Of a DNA stretch of 64,000 nt, positions 36,488-45,537 are shown in pieces. Position numbers and translations under genes: made by a program. The notes beneath the pieces were generated by a model. The model worked only from the letters and a program-made list of their open reading frames with translations, was not told where the DNA came from and did not search any database. This DNA is from Pelagibius sp. Alg239-R121 (GTDB taxonomy: Bacteria > Pseudomonadota > Alphaproteobacteria > Kiloniellales > Kiloniellaceae): assembly GCF_947331435.1 (NCBI RefSeq), contig NZ_CAMZOF010000001.1:930001-994000 (forward strand), given 5' to 3'. The first letter of the stretch is position 1. Each line of letters starts with the position of its first letter.

Positions 36488-36564
36488 GCGCCCGTAGCTC
36501 AGTTGGATAGAGCACAGGATTCCTAATCCTGGGGTCGCAGGTTCGAATCCTGCCGGGCGCACCA
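36488..36564 (+). tRNA. tRNA-Arg (anticodon CCT)
   Basis: A 77-nt tRNA with the CCA end encoded. Acceptor stem GCGCCCG pairs with CGGGCGC, discriminator A. D-arm contains AGCTCAGTTGGATAGAGC, anticodon stem CAGGA/TCCTG encloses loop TTCCTAA giving anticodon CCT (reads AGG), and the T-arm carries GGTTCGAATCC. All stems pair well. The 3' end is followed by tandem sequence that resembles its own 3' portion. Confidence 0.97.
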
Positions 36565-36696
36565 TTTCCTTCGAAATGGACGCCCTTTGGTTTAAATGAG
36601 GGTTCGAACTTTGTTCGAACAGGCGCACCACTTCTTCTGAAATGGACGTCCTGCTATTTGTATGAGGGTTCGAACTTTGTTCGAACAGGCGCAACA
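36556..36696 (+). repeat. Tandem 66-bp repeat derived from tRNA 3' end
   Basis: Two consecutive 66-bp units (36556-36621 and 36622-36687; 55/66 identical) and the start of a third (36688-36696). Each begins GGCGCACCA, equal to the tRNA acceptor end, and contains GGGTTCGAACTTTGTTCGAAC, in which the T-loop octamer GTTCGAAC appears twice. The last 26 bases of the two units are identical while the middle differs. It looks like repeated duplication or integration at the tRNA 3' end. No integrase gene is nearby. Confidence 0.8.
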
Positions 36697-36717
36697 TTCA
36701 TTGGATATTCGAAAAGC

Positions 36718-36755
36718 AAAAAGCCGGGCGGCGGCCTCTGCCACTGCCCGGCTTT
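36718..36755. terminator. Bidirectional terminator between tRNA repeat and chemoreceptor gene
   Basis: Stem AAAGCCGGGC / GCCCGGCTTT with a 16-nt loop. On the minus strand it is followed by TT then GCTTTTC, giving a U-rich tail for the chemoreceptor transcript; on the plus strand TTT ends the stem. Confidence 0.75.
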
Positions 36756-36834
36756 GAATTGAGTAGGTAACCTGCGGCGCCGCTTTAACGTGGCGCCGCT
36801 TTATAGAGGCGGTGTCGGATTGAGGATCCGGCGG

Positions 36835-38928
36835 TTAGGCTGCCGCCTCTTCTGATGCAGCTTCTTCCGCCGAAGATTCTTCCGGTTGCTTCGCTTCTTC
36901 TTCCACACGCTCGCCCACCAGGTGCCTGTTCAAGGCTTCCTGAGTCTCTTCGTCCAGGTTGAAGGTGATGCTGCGGGATTTTGGCGTGATGCGGATGATG
37001 CGGCCGTCGACATCTTCGAAGCCCGTGACCTTCAGCTTGATAGCATCGCCCTGGCCGACGCCTTCCAGGGCGGCAATTTCAGCGCCGCCGGCGGAGATGT
37101 CCTGGATGGTGCAGTCGCGCCACTGGCCGTTGACCTGGATCTGCGAAGGCTGCTGCTGCTTCACACGCTCGAATTCACGGCGGTTGCCCGCTTTTGATTC
37201 GCGCAGGATCTCGGTGATCTGGGTCTGTAATTCGTTGACCGAGGCGACCACTTCCTTGGCGTCACGGCTAACCTCGCTCGCAACCTGCTCGGATTGTTTC
37301 GAGGCGGCCGAGGCTTCCTGCATGCTGCTGGACACCTCCTGCGTGCCCGTAGCGGCTTCCTGAACGCTGCGGGCGATTTCCATGGTGGCCGCCGACTGTT
37401 CTTTCATGGAATCCGAGATGCCGTTGGTGATCTCGCTGATCTCGTTGACCGTTTCGCCGATCCGGTCGATGGCCGTGGCGGCTTCGCCAGTGGCCCCCTG
37501 GATTGCGCCGATCTGCTGCTGGATCTGGTCGGTGGCCTTCGCCGTCTGATTGGCCAGGTTCTTGACCTCAGAAGCCACGACGGCGAAGCCCTTGCCGGCA
37601 TCGCCGGCGCGCGCTGCCTCGATGGTGGCGTTGAGGGCCAGCAGGTTGGTCTGGTCGGCGATTTCGTTGATCAGGGTCACGATTTCCTCGATCTGTTTCG
37701 CCGCTTCTGTCAGGCTCTGGACCTTTTCCGTGGTCGTGTTGGCTACGTCGACCGCCTGCGCCGTGATGGTTGTGGAACGGTCGATCTGCCGGCTGATCTC
37801 ATTGATGTTGCCGGACATTTCTTCCGCGGCGGACGCGACCGTTTGGACGTTTCCGGTGGCACTTTCAGCCGAGGCCGTGACCGAGGTACTTTGGGTGCTG
37901 ACCTGCTGAGCGGCCTGGCTCATCTGATCGATCAGGCCATCCATGTTATTGGCTTTGTCCCGAATGGCGCCGACCGCAACCTGAACATGCTGGTCCAGGG
38001 CATCGGACATGGTCAGCATCTCCTTCTTGATCTGGGCCTTGGACTCCAGTTCGCGCCTGGACTCCGCAGCCTGCATCTCGTTCAGCTTCATCAGGGCCTG
38101 GCGCAGAGCTTCCACCGAGGTGGCCAGACGGCCGAGCTCGTCCTTAGAATCCAGAGTCAATTCGATCGTGGTATCACCATCGGCAAGGGCGTCGACTGCA
38201 TCGACCGAGCGCAGCAACGGCCGCAGGACCTGCTCAACCATGGCCAGGCCACCGCTTACAAGGATCACGATTCCCAGTCCCAGAGCGATCCAAAGGTTGC
38301 GCTCGGCGACGTGTTCGTGCGCCTCGGCCAACTTCGCCGACTTTTCGGTAAAGGCGACGATATCCAGCAGCAGGGCCTCGAGCTCGTGATTGAACTTATC
38401 TTCCTCGGCCTCGATCGCAAGCGCCTTAGTCCGGGCCGTGTCGACATCGCCGGCTTTCAGCAGCTCGATGACTTCGTCGGCGTGAAGGTCGTAGCTATGG
38501 TGCTCCTTCTCCAGCTTCTTGAGGGAAGCCAGGACACTCACAAACTTTTGCTTCGCCGTCTCGTCTGTCAGATGGCTGATCGATTCCTCAGCGAGTTCCT
38601 CGGCCTTGAGGATCTCTTCGTCGACCTGTTTGGCCAACTCGTGGAAGCGTTCATTTGCATGCACGAAGTGGTCCTTGGCTTCGGGATGACTCACCATCTC
38701 CTCGCCGAAGCGCAGTGTGCGCTCGAACTGGATCGCCTGCTCAAGCTGGTGAACGGTGATCTTCGTGACAATGCTGGTTAGCGGCAGGTCGTCTTCGGCG
38801 ATTGCTTCCAGTTCGGTGCCGATCGCGGCGATCTGGAAGTTTGCATAGAGGTTGACCGACGCCAGGATGATCACACTGAGCGCCACAAGAAGCATCATCT
38901 TCCAGCGTATGGACAGGTTCTTATACAT
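36835..38928 (-). CDS. Methyl-accepting chemotaxis protein with C-terminal PilZ domain
   Basis: A 697-residue chemoreceptor. TM1 is about 9-31, a helical periplasmic sensor runs from 32 to 211, TM2 is 212-232, HAMP about 233-285, then the coiled signalling domain with the conserved hairpin tip ([20 protein letters not shown]). At 582-672 there is a PilZ domain with both c-di-GMP motifs, RREFER and DISAGG, then an acidic tail. It should link ligand sensing and c-di-GMP to CheA, as shown for PilZ-bearing receptors of Azospirillum. I chose ATG 38928 ([14 protein letters not shown]); ATGs at 38949 and 39009 are upstream in frame. A CtrA-type box lies 208 bp upstream. Confidence 0.92.
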   Translation of the reverse strand: MYKNLSIRWKMMLLVALSVIILASVNLYANFQIAAIGTELEAIAEDDLPLTSIVTKITVHQLEQAIQFERTLRFGEEMVSHPEAKDHFVHANERFHELAKQVDEEILKAEELAEESISHLTDETAKQKFVSVLASLKKLEKEHHSYDLHADEVIELLKAGDVDTARTKALAIEAEEDKFNHELEALLLDIVAFTEKSAKLAEAHEHVAERNLWIALGLGIVILVSGGLAMVEQVLRPLLRSVDAVDALADGDTTIELTLDSKDELGRLATSVEALRQALMKLNEMQAAESRRELESKAQIKKEMLTMSDALDQHVQVAVGAIRDKANNMDGLIDQMSQAAQQVSTQSTSVTASAESATGNVQTVASAAEEMSGNINEISRQIDRSTTITAQAVDVANTTTEKVQSLTEAAKQIEEIVTLINEIADQTNLLALNATIEAARAGDAGKGFAVVASEVKNLANQTAKATDQIQQQIGAIQGATGEAATAIDRIGETVNEISEITNGISDSMKEQSAATMEIARSVQEAATGTQEVSSSMQEASAASKQSEQVASEVSRDAKEVVASVNELQTQITEILRESKAGNRREFERVKQQQPSQIQVNGQWRDCTIQDISAGGAEIAALEGVGQGDAIKLKVTGFEDVDGRIIRITPKSRSITFNLDEETQEALNRHLVGERVEEEAKQPEESSAEEAASEEAAA

Positions 38929-39554
38929 CTCATCACCCACTTCGTTCATGTTGCCGGGTCGATCCCGGACTCGTTTACTCGATCTGAGTCCTGCAATTGG
39001 CAGGCGCATTCTGTAAAAGAATTTCGCTGCAACATTAGATTGTGGAAACTAAAAGACTATTAAGGATGTGTCATTCTGGGAAGATATGCCGTTTTTCACT
39101 TGAACAGATGTCGGTTTGACGGGGAAATTCCAGCTTTAATCGACATTTAACTAGCAGATAGTGTGGTTTTAGTTGAACCACAATGACCATGTGGGAGGTC
39201 GATAGTATTTCGCTCAACTGACAAGTTGATTTTTTTACAAAAGCAAAAATTGTAATAAATATCAATATTTTATGTAATTTTCGAAAATGATAACGCAAAT
39301 CGCCAGGGTTCGCCTTTTACGAGTGTGCGCCCAACTCGAATATGGAAAGGCACGAAAAGGCCGCGAGACAATCGTCGTCGCAAAAAAGGCCTAAGCTACC
39401 ATCTCGAATGTGGGCCAGCAGTCTTTGGCGAATGTCCAAATACGGCGCGTTTATTAGGTGAATCAAGCATATGGCAGTGACGTGGAGGCCGTCTGGTTTT
39501 CTGGTGATCCGTTCTCTTTCCGGATAGCCGACATCGAAGACGCTGTTGCCGATT
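38929..39554. other. AT-rich region upstream of the chemoreceptor gene
   Basis: About 625 bp without a gene I can support. The stretch 39050-39300 is strongly AT-rich against a GC-rich background and contains the CtrA-type box (39136-39150) and runs such as TTTTTTTACAAAAGC and AATAAATATCAATATTTTATG. Between 39317 and 39554 the base composition returns to normal; open frames there do not resemble known proteins. Confidence 0.5.
39136..39150. promoter_or_regulatory. CtrA-type binding site upstream of chemoreceptor
   Basis: TTAATCGACATTTAA followed by C is an exact TTAA-N7-TTAA(C) full CtrA box in the intergenic region, 208 bp before the receptor start. CtrA control of motility and chemotaxis genes is established in several alphaproteobacteria. 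Confidence 0.6.
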
Positions 39555-40190
39555 TCAATCGAAATCCGTGGCCAAAGCCGGATTGCGATGATGCTCGAAC
39601 ATCCTGCTGATCTGTGCTTCCAGGACCCTGCCGCGCGACAATTCCGGCAGGTCGGTGGCTTCGAAAAATCCAACCTCACTGGTTTCGACGCTGGGCCGGG
39701 CATCGCCGCCAAGCAGCTCGCAGATGAAGAACATCTTGTAGATATGAAATGGATGCGGCGGCTCGTGGGGGTGCTTGAGCCGGTCGTAAACGGCCGCCAG
39801 CTTGGTGACCCTGGCCCGATAGCCCGACTCTTCGAATATCTCCCGCTCGACATTTTCGCTGGGCGAGGCATTGACGTCAGCCCAGCCGCCGGGCAACGCC
39901 CACTTGCCGTCGGTGATTTCTTTGACCAGCAAGATGCGCTCGTCACGGATCACAACACCTCGCACGTCGACCTTGGGTGTGGCGTAACCGGTTTCGCCGT
40001 CGAAGAGGGCGGTCACGGCGTGCGCATCGGCTTCACCGATGGCCGCCAGCATTTCGACGGCAAGGGCGCGGGCCGCCTGATAGCGCTCGATGTCATAGGG
40101 ATCACTTGCGAAGGTCAGTCCGGTCTGTGCCAGGGCCTGCAGCTGGCGCGCCCAAGTCAGGCGCCTGGATTCCGTATATTTCAGTGCCAT
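39555..40190 (-). CDS. Nudix hydrolase with N-terminal accessory domain
   Basis: A 211-residue protein. The N-terminal helical part ([35 protein letters not shown]) is the accessory domain seen in a group of ADP-ribose-type Nudix enzymes; the Nudix fold follows with [17 protein letters not shown] and REIFEESGY. The box keeps the RE-x-x-EE core while the first Glu position is Ala. Probable hydrolase of a nucleoside diphosphate derivative. ATG 40190 ([10 protein letters not shown]) has AGGAG about 12 bp upstream; in-frame ATGs further up (40229, 40262) are less likely. It is divergent from yjbQ. Confidence 0.83.
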   Translation of the reverse strand: MALKYTESRRLTWARQLQALAQTGLTFASDPYDIERYQAARALAVEMLAAIGEADAHAVTALFDGETGYATPKVDVRGVVIRDERILLVKEITDGKWALPGGWADVNASPSENVEREIFEESGYRARVTKLAAVYDRLKHPHEPPHPFHIYKMFFICELLGGDARPSVETSEVGFFEATDLPELSRGRVLEAQISRMFEHHRNPALATDFD

Positions 40191-40278
40191 CTTGGATCCG
40201 GACTCCTGTGGTGTTGATGCTATGAGCATCTTTCTTGAATCGTCGACAGGTGATGCTTCCAAAGGCTAGGTTTACGCC

Positions 40279-40698
40279 ATGCAGCAATCGCAAACCACCG
40301 TCATGATCCCAACCACCAGGCAGGGTCTGATCGATATAACGGCTGAGGTTTTGAACTGGTTAGAGGGAACCGGTATCCAGGATGGTTTGCTGACCCTCTT
40401 CTGCCGCCATACTTCAGCTTCGCTCACCATCCAGGAGAATGCCGACCCGGACGTGCAGCGGGACCTGGAGACTTTCTTCAGCCGGATGGTTGCCGAAGAT
40501 CCCGCGCTCTATCGTCATACCGCAGAGGGACCGGATGACATGCCGGCGCATATCCGCGCTGCCCTGACACAAACGCAGCTCTGTATTCCAGTGCAGGGGG
40601 CGCGTCTTCTGTTGGGCACCTGGCAGGGGATCTATCTCTTCGAGCACCGGCGCGCGCCGCATCGGCGTCAAGTGGCATTGCATCTGATTGGATCGTAG
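40279..40698 (+). CDS. YjbQ/UPF0047 family protein (secondary thiamine-phosphate synthase-like)
   Basis: A 139-residue protein matching the YjbQ family: LLTLFCRHTSASLTIQENADP with conserved His and Asn/Asp, HTAEGPDDMPAHIRAALT, and LLLGTWQGIYLFEHR. E. coli YjbQ has a low thiamine-phosphate synthase activity and structural homologues form trimers; the true role is unclear. It starts a short plus-strand run with a rhodanese and methylglyoxal synthase. Confidence 0.88.
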   Translation: MQQSQTTVMIPTTRQGLIDITAEVLNWLEGTGIQDGLLTLFCRHTSASLTIQENADPDVQRDLETFFSRMVAEDPALYRHTAEGPDDMPAHIRAALTQTQLCIPVQGARLLLGTWQGIYLFEHRRAPHRRQVALHLIGS

Positions 40699-40786
40699 TA
40701 ACCTTGGGGACAGCGGCGACGCGTGCATGTTATAGCTGTTTTCTGGTTTTCCAGTTTTTAGTAACGAAGCAACAGGAACAGAATTC

Positions 40787-41188
40787 ATGGCCTTGAAGAT
40801 CGGTGTGGCGCAGATGGTTGCCGAAGCGGAAAAGGAGATCGAAACGCTTTCGATCGATCAGGCGCTGGCCGCGAAAAACGATCCCAATGTTCTGTTCGTC
40901 GACCTGCGGGATGTGCGCGAGCTGCGCCGCGAAGGCAAGGTTCCCGGCGCTAAGCATTGCCCGCGTGGCCTTCTCGAATTCTGGGTCGATCCGGACAGCC
41001 AGTATTACGATGCCGAATTCGGATCCGGAAAGAAGCTGGTGTTTTTCTGTGCCATGGGCTGGCGTTCGGCGCTCGCGACCCAGACCGTTCAGCGAATGGG
41101 TCTGGAGCCGGTGTCTCATATCGAAGGTGGTTTCACCGCCTGGAAGGCAGCCGGCGGCGCTGTCGAGGAACCTGCGCCACGCTCGTAA
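40787..41188 (+). CDS. Single-domain rhodanese-like sulfurtransferase
   Basis: A 133-residue rhodanese with LFVDLRDVRELRREGKVPGA and the active-site loop CAMGWRS (Cys as sulfur acceptor in FFCAMGWRSALATQ), ending GGFTAWKAAGG. It transfers sulfane sulfur between thiols in the cytoplasm. About 20 N-terminal residues precede the domain. It lies between yjbQ and mgsA with spacers of 88 and 72 bp. Confidence 0.9.
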   Translation: MALKIGVAQMVAEAEKEIETLSIDQALAAKNDPNVLFVDLRDVRELRREGKVPGAKHCPRGLLEFWVDPDSQYYDAEFGSGKKLVFFCAMGWRSALATQTVQRMGLEPVSHIEGGFTAWKAAGGAVEEPAPRS

Positions 41189-41260
41189 GCTGCGCCATGT
41201 TCGTAACCCGCATCACATAACAAAAGCAGAAACCCATTCCAGTTTCGGAGGACAGAAACC

Positions 41261-41701
41261 ATGAGCGTTACAGCAAAAAACATCGCTCTGGTGGCGCATG
41301 ACCAGATGAAGCGAACGCTGGTTGAATGGGTCGCTACAAATGCCAACGCATTGGAACCGCACCGTCTTTGGGCGACCGGTACGACGGGGACGAACGTTGC
41401 CGCGCGCTGTCCCTCGCTTCAGATTTCCTTGCTCAAGAGCGGCCCGCTCGGAGGCGATCAGCAGCTTGGCGCCATGATCGCCGAGGGAAAACTGGACGTC
41501 CTGTTCTTCTTTATGGATCCGATGACGTCCCTGCCGCATGACGTCGATGTGAAAGCTCTGACCCGGTTGTCGACACTCTATAACGTGATCTTTGCCTGCA
41601 ATAGCGCCAGCGCGGACTTCATTATTTCGAGTCCATTGTTCGAGACCGATTATCAGCGCCGTCAGCGGGACTATAACGACTATGTTCAGCGCAATATCTA
41701 A
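41261..41701 (+). CDS. mgsA: Methylglyoxal synthase
   Basis: A 146-residue protein of MgsA length. Conserved elements are ALVAHDQMK near the N-terminus, ATGTTGT, SGPLGGDQQLGAMIAEG (with the catalytic Asp in GDQQ), and FFMDPMTSLPHDVDVKALTRL. It converts dihydroxyacetone phosphate to methylglyoxal and phosphate, a bypass that relieves sugar-phosphate stress. GGAGG-type sequence (CGGAGGAC) lies about 12 bp before the ATG. Confidence 0.94.
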   Translation: MSVTAKNIALVAHDQMKRTLVEWVATNANALEPHRLWATGTTGTNVAARCPSLQISLLKSGPLGGDQQLGAMIAEGKLDVLFFFMDPMTSLPHDVDVKALTRLSTLYNVIFACNSASADFIISSPLFETDYQRRQRDYNDYVQRNI

Positions 41702-41800
41702 GGGCTTGGACAAGCGAGATAATTCCAAGTGCCGGAGAGAGAGCGACCGTTCTTTACGGGAACGGCCGAGAACATAGGTCGCCCAATATCAATATGACGC

Positions 41801-41848
41801 AGAGACCGTCTTGAGTTTTTCACCGATTTAGAGAAATCGATCCGATCT
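41801..41848. repeat. Possible decayed palindromic repeat
   Basis: Forty-eight bp, AGAGACC to CCGATCT, whose central part TTTTCACCGATTTAGAGAAA resembles the matching part of the copy at 36436 (TTTTCGCTGACTTAGCGAAA). Outer arms no longer pair. Treated as a decayed member. Confidence 0.35.
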
Positions 41849-41952
41849 AGCTGTTGATCGAACCTAAAGGATTCCAAATAGATTCATCTTGGACTAACCT
41901 TTACGCCGGCTTAGCGATCGGGTTTTCCAATATGACGCAAAGCAGTTCGGAA

Positions 41953-43851
41953 ATGAGACAGCGAGCCAGGATAGGGCTTCTCTCTGTGTGTCTGATGGCC
42001 ATGGGAATTGTCGTGACATGGACGCCGCAAGCGGCGATCGCGCAGGACAAGCCCTCCGCTACTCTCGATCCATACGAGGTTCGTCTGTTCGACGAAACCA
42101 ATTTTTCCGGACGCATGCGCAGCCTCAAATTGGGCGTTGGAAAGGCCTACGCCTATTTCGAGCAGCTTGGTGACGAACAAGCCGAGAAAGTACGTTCACT
42201 ACAGGTTGGCGCGTCCATCGGCGTCGTTCTCTTTCGGCGTCCCTTCTTTGCGTCACAGGATAAAAGTTGCGCGGCGACTTTGGGCAGCGATGAACGGCCT
42301 GATTTGATCTGGACCGGAGTGACGGCGGAGTTTTTACCAGCGCCGCCGGAGAATGCATCAGGGAAGACCCGGTTAAGAGCCGGTGTTAACGAGCAGGCTG
42401 ATGCGGGTGAAGGCGGCTATGCTTCGGTGATCCTTTACCGGCGGGAATTTGGTCCACCGCCGGGTGCACTCTTGATGAAACGCCGTCGGTCCTATGGCAG
42501 GGGCTGTGGAAACATTCTGCGGTCGCTCAATTTCGATCGGCGTTTCGTGCCTCTCAACTTTCAGACCGGGCTCGCGAACAAGGCTTCCGCATCTGCGCAA
42601 CCGCGCGGGTGTGTGAACCTGAAGAGCGACGATGCAGCAGGGCTTTTAGGTATGCTCCGGAGCGACAGGATCGCATTGATGCAGCCGTCCGATCTCGACG
42701 CGCGTTATGCTCCCAGGGATCAACGCTTTCGGGTGGTGCTGTTCGACGGCGATGATTGTTTGGGTGATTCCGTAACGCTCAATGCAAACGCGAAGCAAAA
42801 AGAGGCCGTGGCTCCATCGCGCCTCGATCGACGCGATATTCTTCTTTCCAGCCTGCTGTTCAGGGATCGTGCGCGTTCCTTGCGGGTCGATCTTCCCGGC
42901 GCTGCCAGGAAAATCATCGCAAGGGCTGCGCCCGCCGCTGCTCCGACTGCTGCAGCGGGATCTGAGTCACTTGCCAAATCCAACGTCCAGGCCGCGCCCG
43001 AGGCACTTCCTAAGACAACGCATTCTGCCAAAGTGGAGCCAGCTACCAAGGTCGGTAAACTTGCGGCTGGCCAAAAGGCCGCACCGGTTGTCAAACCTGC
43101 CGCACCGCCAAAGACCGTTTCGGCCCAGCTGTCCGAACCCAAGCTCGTGACGCCCAAAGTCACGGCGCCAGCAGTTGCCAAGCCTAAGACGTCTGCGCCC
43201 GAGCTCGCGCCAGCAAGCGCCGGCTCCAAGCTCACGGCAGCGGAGCCAAAGGCTGTGCCGCAGACTGCGGCGGTTGTCGCGGCTCCGGAAAAAAAGGCTG
43301 TTCTGCCGACGGCGCGCCTGGACCCAATGAAAGATCTCTCGGGCACGCCCCAGGTCGCGGCAGCACCTACGACAGGCAACATCACTGCACAGCCGGCGGC
43401 TCCGATAGCTTCCGCCTCGAATCAGGCGCTGAGAACGGAGTCTCCGAGCTCTCCTGCCAAGACTCAGCTTTCTCAACCCAAACCAGCCAATCCCGAGCCG
43501 GTTCGAACGCAATCAACGCCAACCCAATCAACTCTAACGCAGTCATCCCAGGCTCAGGCTGCATCGCAACCAGCCACACCTGGCACCGCGGCTCCGTCCG
43601 ATGCCGGAAATGAGGTTTTCACTTTCCCGGTTTACGATGTCTATCGCTTGAATTTCTGTATGAACAGCAAGGGGGAGTGCGGTGAGCCGGTTGCCGCCAA
43701 GTGGTGTAAGATGAAGGGCTACGAACGCGCTGTGGCTTGGCAGAAAGATAATAATATCGGCGGCCTCTTTCCGACTTTCCTCATCGGTGAAGAGAGGATA
43801 TGCGCGCAGTACAAATGCGATGGTTTCACGGAGATTACCTGCGGCCGCTGA
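41953..43851 (+). CDS. Secreted modular protein: crystallin-like N-terminal region, long Pro/Ala/Lys linker, six-cysteine C-terminal domain
   Basis: A 632-residue exported protein of unknown function. A signal peptide (about 1-31, ending QAAIAQ) is followed by segments resembling beta/gamma-crystallin Greek-key motifs: YEVRLFDETNFSGRMRSL (from about 41) and FRVVLFDGDDCLGDSVTL (from about 259), each followed by a SL-V strand (VRSLQVGASIGVVLF; ARSLRVDL). Residues about 326-570 are a Pro/Ala/Lys/Ser/Thr linker. The last 60 residues hold six cysteines (NFCMN, GECGEP, KWCKMKGY, RICAQ, YKCDGF, ITC), probably a disulfide-stabilised extracellular module. ATG 41953 was chosen for the signal peptide; 41932 and 41854 are in frame. 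The crystallin likeness is by eye only. Confidence 0.7.
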   Translation: MRQRARIGLLSVCLMAMGIVVTWTPQAAIAQDKPSATLDPYEVRLFDETNFSGRMRSLKLGVGKAYAYFEQLGDEQAEKVRSLQVGASIGVVLFRRPFFASQDKSCAATLGSDERPDLIWTGVTAEFLPAPPENASGKTRLRAGVNEQADAGEGGYASVILYRREFGPPPGALLMKRRRSYGRGCGNILRSLNFDRRFVPLNFQTGLANKASASAQPRGCVNLKSDDAAGLLGMLRSDRIALMQPSDLDARYAPRDQRFRVVLFDGDDCLGDSVTLNANAKQKEAVAPSRLDRRDILLSSLLFRDRARSLRVDLPGAARKIIARAAPAAAPTAAAGSESLAKSNVQAAPEALPKTTHSAKVEPATKVGKLAAGQKAAPVVKPAAPPKTVSAQLSEPKLVTPKVTAPAVAKPKTSAPELAPASAGSKLTAAEPKAVPQTAAVVAAPEKKAVLPTARLDPMKDLSGTPQVAAAPTTGNITAQPAAPIASASNQALRTESPSSPAKTQLSQPKPANPEPVRTQSTPTQSTLTQSSQAQAASQPATPGTAAPSDAGNEVFTFPVYDVYRLNFCMNSKGECGEPVAAKWCKMKGYERAVAWQKDNNIGGLFPTFLIGEERICAQYKCDGFTEITCGR

Positions 43852-43881
43852 CCTGAATTTTGAAAGCGGCCTACAAAAAAG

Positions 43882-43910
43882 AAAAAGGGGCAGCCTGTTG
43901 GCTGCCCCTT
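43882..43910. terminator. Bidirectional rho-independent terminator
   Basis: Perfect 11-bp stem AAGGGGCAGCC / GGCTGCCCCTT with loop TGTT. On the minus strand it runs into TTTCTTTTTTG, a good U-tract for the alsT transcript; on the plus strand GTCATTT follows. It separates the convergent secreted-protein and alsT genes. Confidence 0.88.
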
Positions 43911-43934
43911 GTCATTTCAAGTCAGTGGACTGTA

Positions 43935-45485
43935 TCAGCTGTGCTTGAACTTCCGAATTTCCCCTGATGAAAGCCGAGCGGTGTATTGCTCAAGTTCGGC
44001 TTTTACGAACGGCATCAGGACATAGAGACCGATCACATTCGGGATCGCCATGGCAAAGATCATGGAGTCGGAGAAATCGATCACCGGTCCGAGAGTCATG
44101 CTCGAGCCAAGAACTACGAAGAGACAGAAGACGATCTTGAAGATCATCTCCATGCGCTTGTCTTCGCCGACCAGATAGGTCCAGGCTTTCAGGCCGTAAT
44201 AGGACCAGGAAATCATGGTCGAAAAGGCAAAGAGGATCACGGCTACCGCCAGAAGAAGCGGGAACCAGGAGAACGCGCTTTCAAAGGCGCTGGAGGTCAG
44301 CGCCACGCCGGTCAGGCCACTGCCGAGTTGTCCCGTGATAATAATAACCAACGCAGTCATGGTGCAGATGACGACCGTGTCGATGAACGGCTCGAGCAAG
44401 GACACGAAACCTTCAGTGATCGGTTCCTTGGTCCGCACCGCGGAGTGGGCGATGGAGGCTGAACCGATGCCGGCTTCATTGGAGAAGGCAGCCCGCTTGA
44501 AGCCCTGGATCAGTGCGCCGACCACGCCACCGGCAACACCGGCTCCGGTGAAGGCACCGGCAAAGATTTCGCCGAAAGCCCAGCCAACCATGTCGTAGTT
44601 CATCAGGATGATGACCAGCGCGGCACCGACATAGATAACGGCCATGAAAGGAACGACCTTTTCCGTGACCCGTGCGATGGACTTGATGCCGCCGATGATG
44701 ACTACGCCGACAATCACCGCCATGACGATGCCGAAGAGCCAGCCTTTGTCAGCGAAGAAGCTTGCTTCGCCTCCTGTGACATTGACGAACTGCTGGAAGG
44801 ATTGGTTGGCCTGGAACATATTGCCGCCGCCAAAGGCACCGCCGATACAGCAGATCGCGAAGAAGATGCCCAGCCCCTTGCCCAGCCCCGGCATGTTTTT
44901 AAGGCCAAAGCCCTTTTCCAGGTAATACATCGGGCCGCCAGAGACGGTTCCATCGCCGTACTCGTTCCGGAATTTGACACCCAGTGTGCACTCCGTGAAC
45001 TTGGAGGCCATGCCCAGCAAACCCGCGAGGATCATCCAGAAGGTTGCACCGGCGCCGCCGATGGAAACCGCGACCGCAACACCCGCGATGTTGCCGAGGC
45101 CCACCGTACCCGAGAGCGCGGTCGCAAGCGCCTGGAAGTGGCTGACCTCGCCCGCGTCATCCGGATTGGCATAATCCCCTTTGACCAGCGAGATCGCGTG
45201 TCCGAAATATCTGAACTGGATAAAGCCGAAGTAGAGGGTAAAGATTGTTGCTGCGACAACCAGCCAGCCGACAATGAGCGGGAAGGCCGTATCGCCGACA
45301 GGTACGGAGTAGAAAATGACGCTGACGATCGCGTTTGAAACCGGTGAAATCGCTGCGTTGATCTTTTCGTCGATTCCCATCGCTGCGTCCTGTGCCTGCG
45401 CGATGGACGGCAGGAGCGCGAGAAACGCGGCCACTGCCAGGACTGGCGCCTGAAACAAGCGCCGGAAGTTACAAATTTCCCCCAT
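43935..45485 (-). CDS. Sodium:alanine/glycine symporter, AlsT (AGCS) family
   Basis: A 516-residue transporter with about eleven membrane helices and AGCS signatures: [48 protein letters not shown] and [17 protein letters not shown]. It imports alanine or glycine with sodium. It begins with what looks like a signal peptide (LLPSIAQAQ about 23-31), as in some marine homologues. It follows uspA by 52 bp on the same strand, and an Lrp-type regulator is divergent from the pair, a natural candidate for control of amino-acid uptake. Confidence 0.92.
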   Translation of the reverse strand: MGEICNFRRLFQAPVLAVAAFLALLPSIAQAQDAAMGIDEKINAAISPVSNAIVSVIFYSVPVGDTAFPLIVGWLVVAATIFTLYFGFIQFRYFGHAISLVKGDYANPDDAGEVSHFQALATALSGTVGLGNIAGVAVAVSIGGAGATFWMILAGLLGMASKFTECTLGVKFRNEYGDGTVSGGPMYYLEKGFGLKNMPGLGKGLGIFFAICCIGGAFGGGNMFQANQSFQQFVNVTGGEASFFADKGWLFGIVMAVIVGVVIIGGIKSIARVTEKVVPFMAVIYVGAALVIILMNYDMVGWAFGEIFAGAFTGAGVAGGVVGALIQGFKRAAFSNEAGIGSASIAHSAVRTKEPITEGFVSLLEPFIDTVVICTMTALVIIITGQLGSGLTGVALTSSAFESAFSWFPLLLAVAVILFAFSTMISWSYYGLKAWTYLVGEDKRMEMIFKIVFCLFVVLGSSMTLGPVIDFSDSMIFAMAIPNVIGLYVLMPFVKAELEQYTARLSSGEIRKFKHS

Positions 45486-45537
45486 GATGGTCTCCTAGAG
45501 AATTCTTCAAGTGTTGGAAGAGGTGCCGATTTTTTGT

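Noticed and set aside
36446-36697. Minus-strand frame of 83 codons including RPAGFEPATPGLGILCSIQLSYGR
   Set aside because: This is the well-known spurious translation of the complement of a tRNA gene and its repeats; the DNA is tRNA-Arg plus the tRNA-like tandem repeat.
37294-38781. Plus-strand open frame of 495 codons
   Set aside because: Antisense to the chemoreceptor coding sequence; low-complexity Gly/Asp/Leu translation with no recognisable domain.
39071-39298. 75-codon minus-strand frame in the AT-rich gap
   Set aside because: AT-rich non-coding composition, no ribosome-binding site, and it spans the CtrA-type box.
39317-39946. Minus-strand frame of 209 codons overlapping the Nudix gene
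   Set aside because: Its N-terminal half is an out-of-frame reading of the Nudix gene, and the remainder (39317-39554) resembles nothing I know; no ribosome-binding site.
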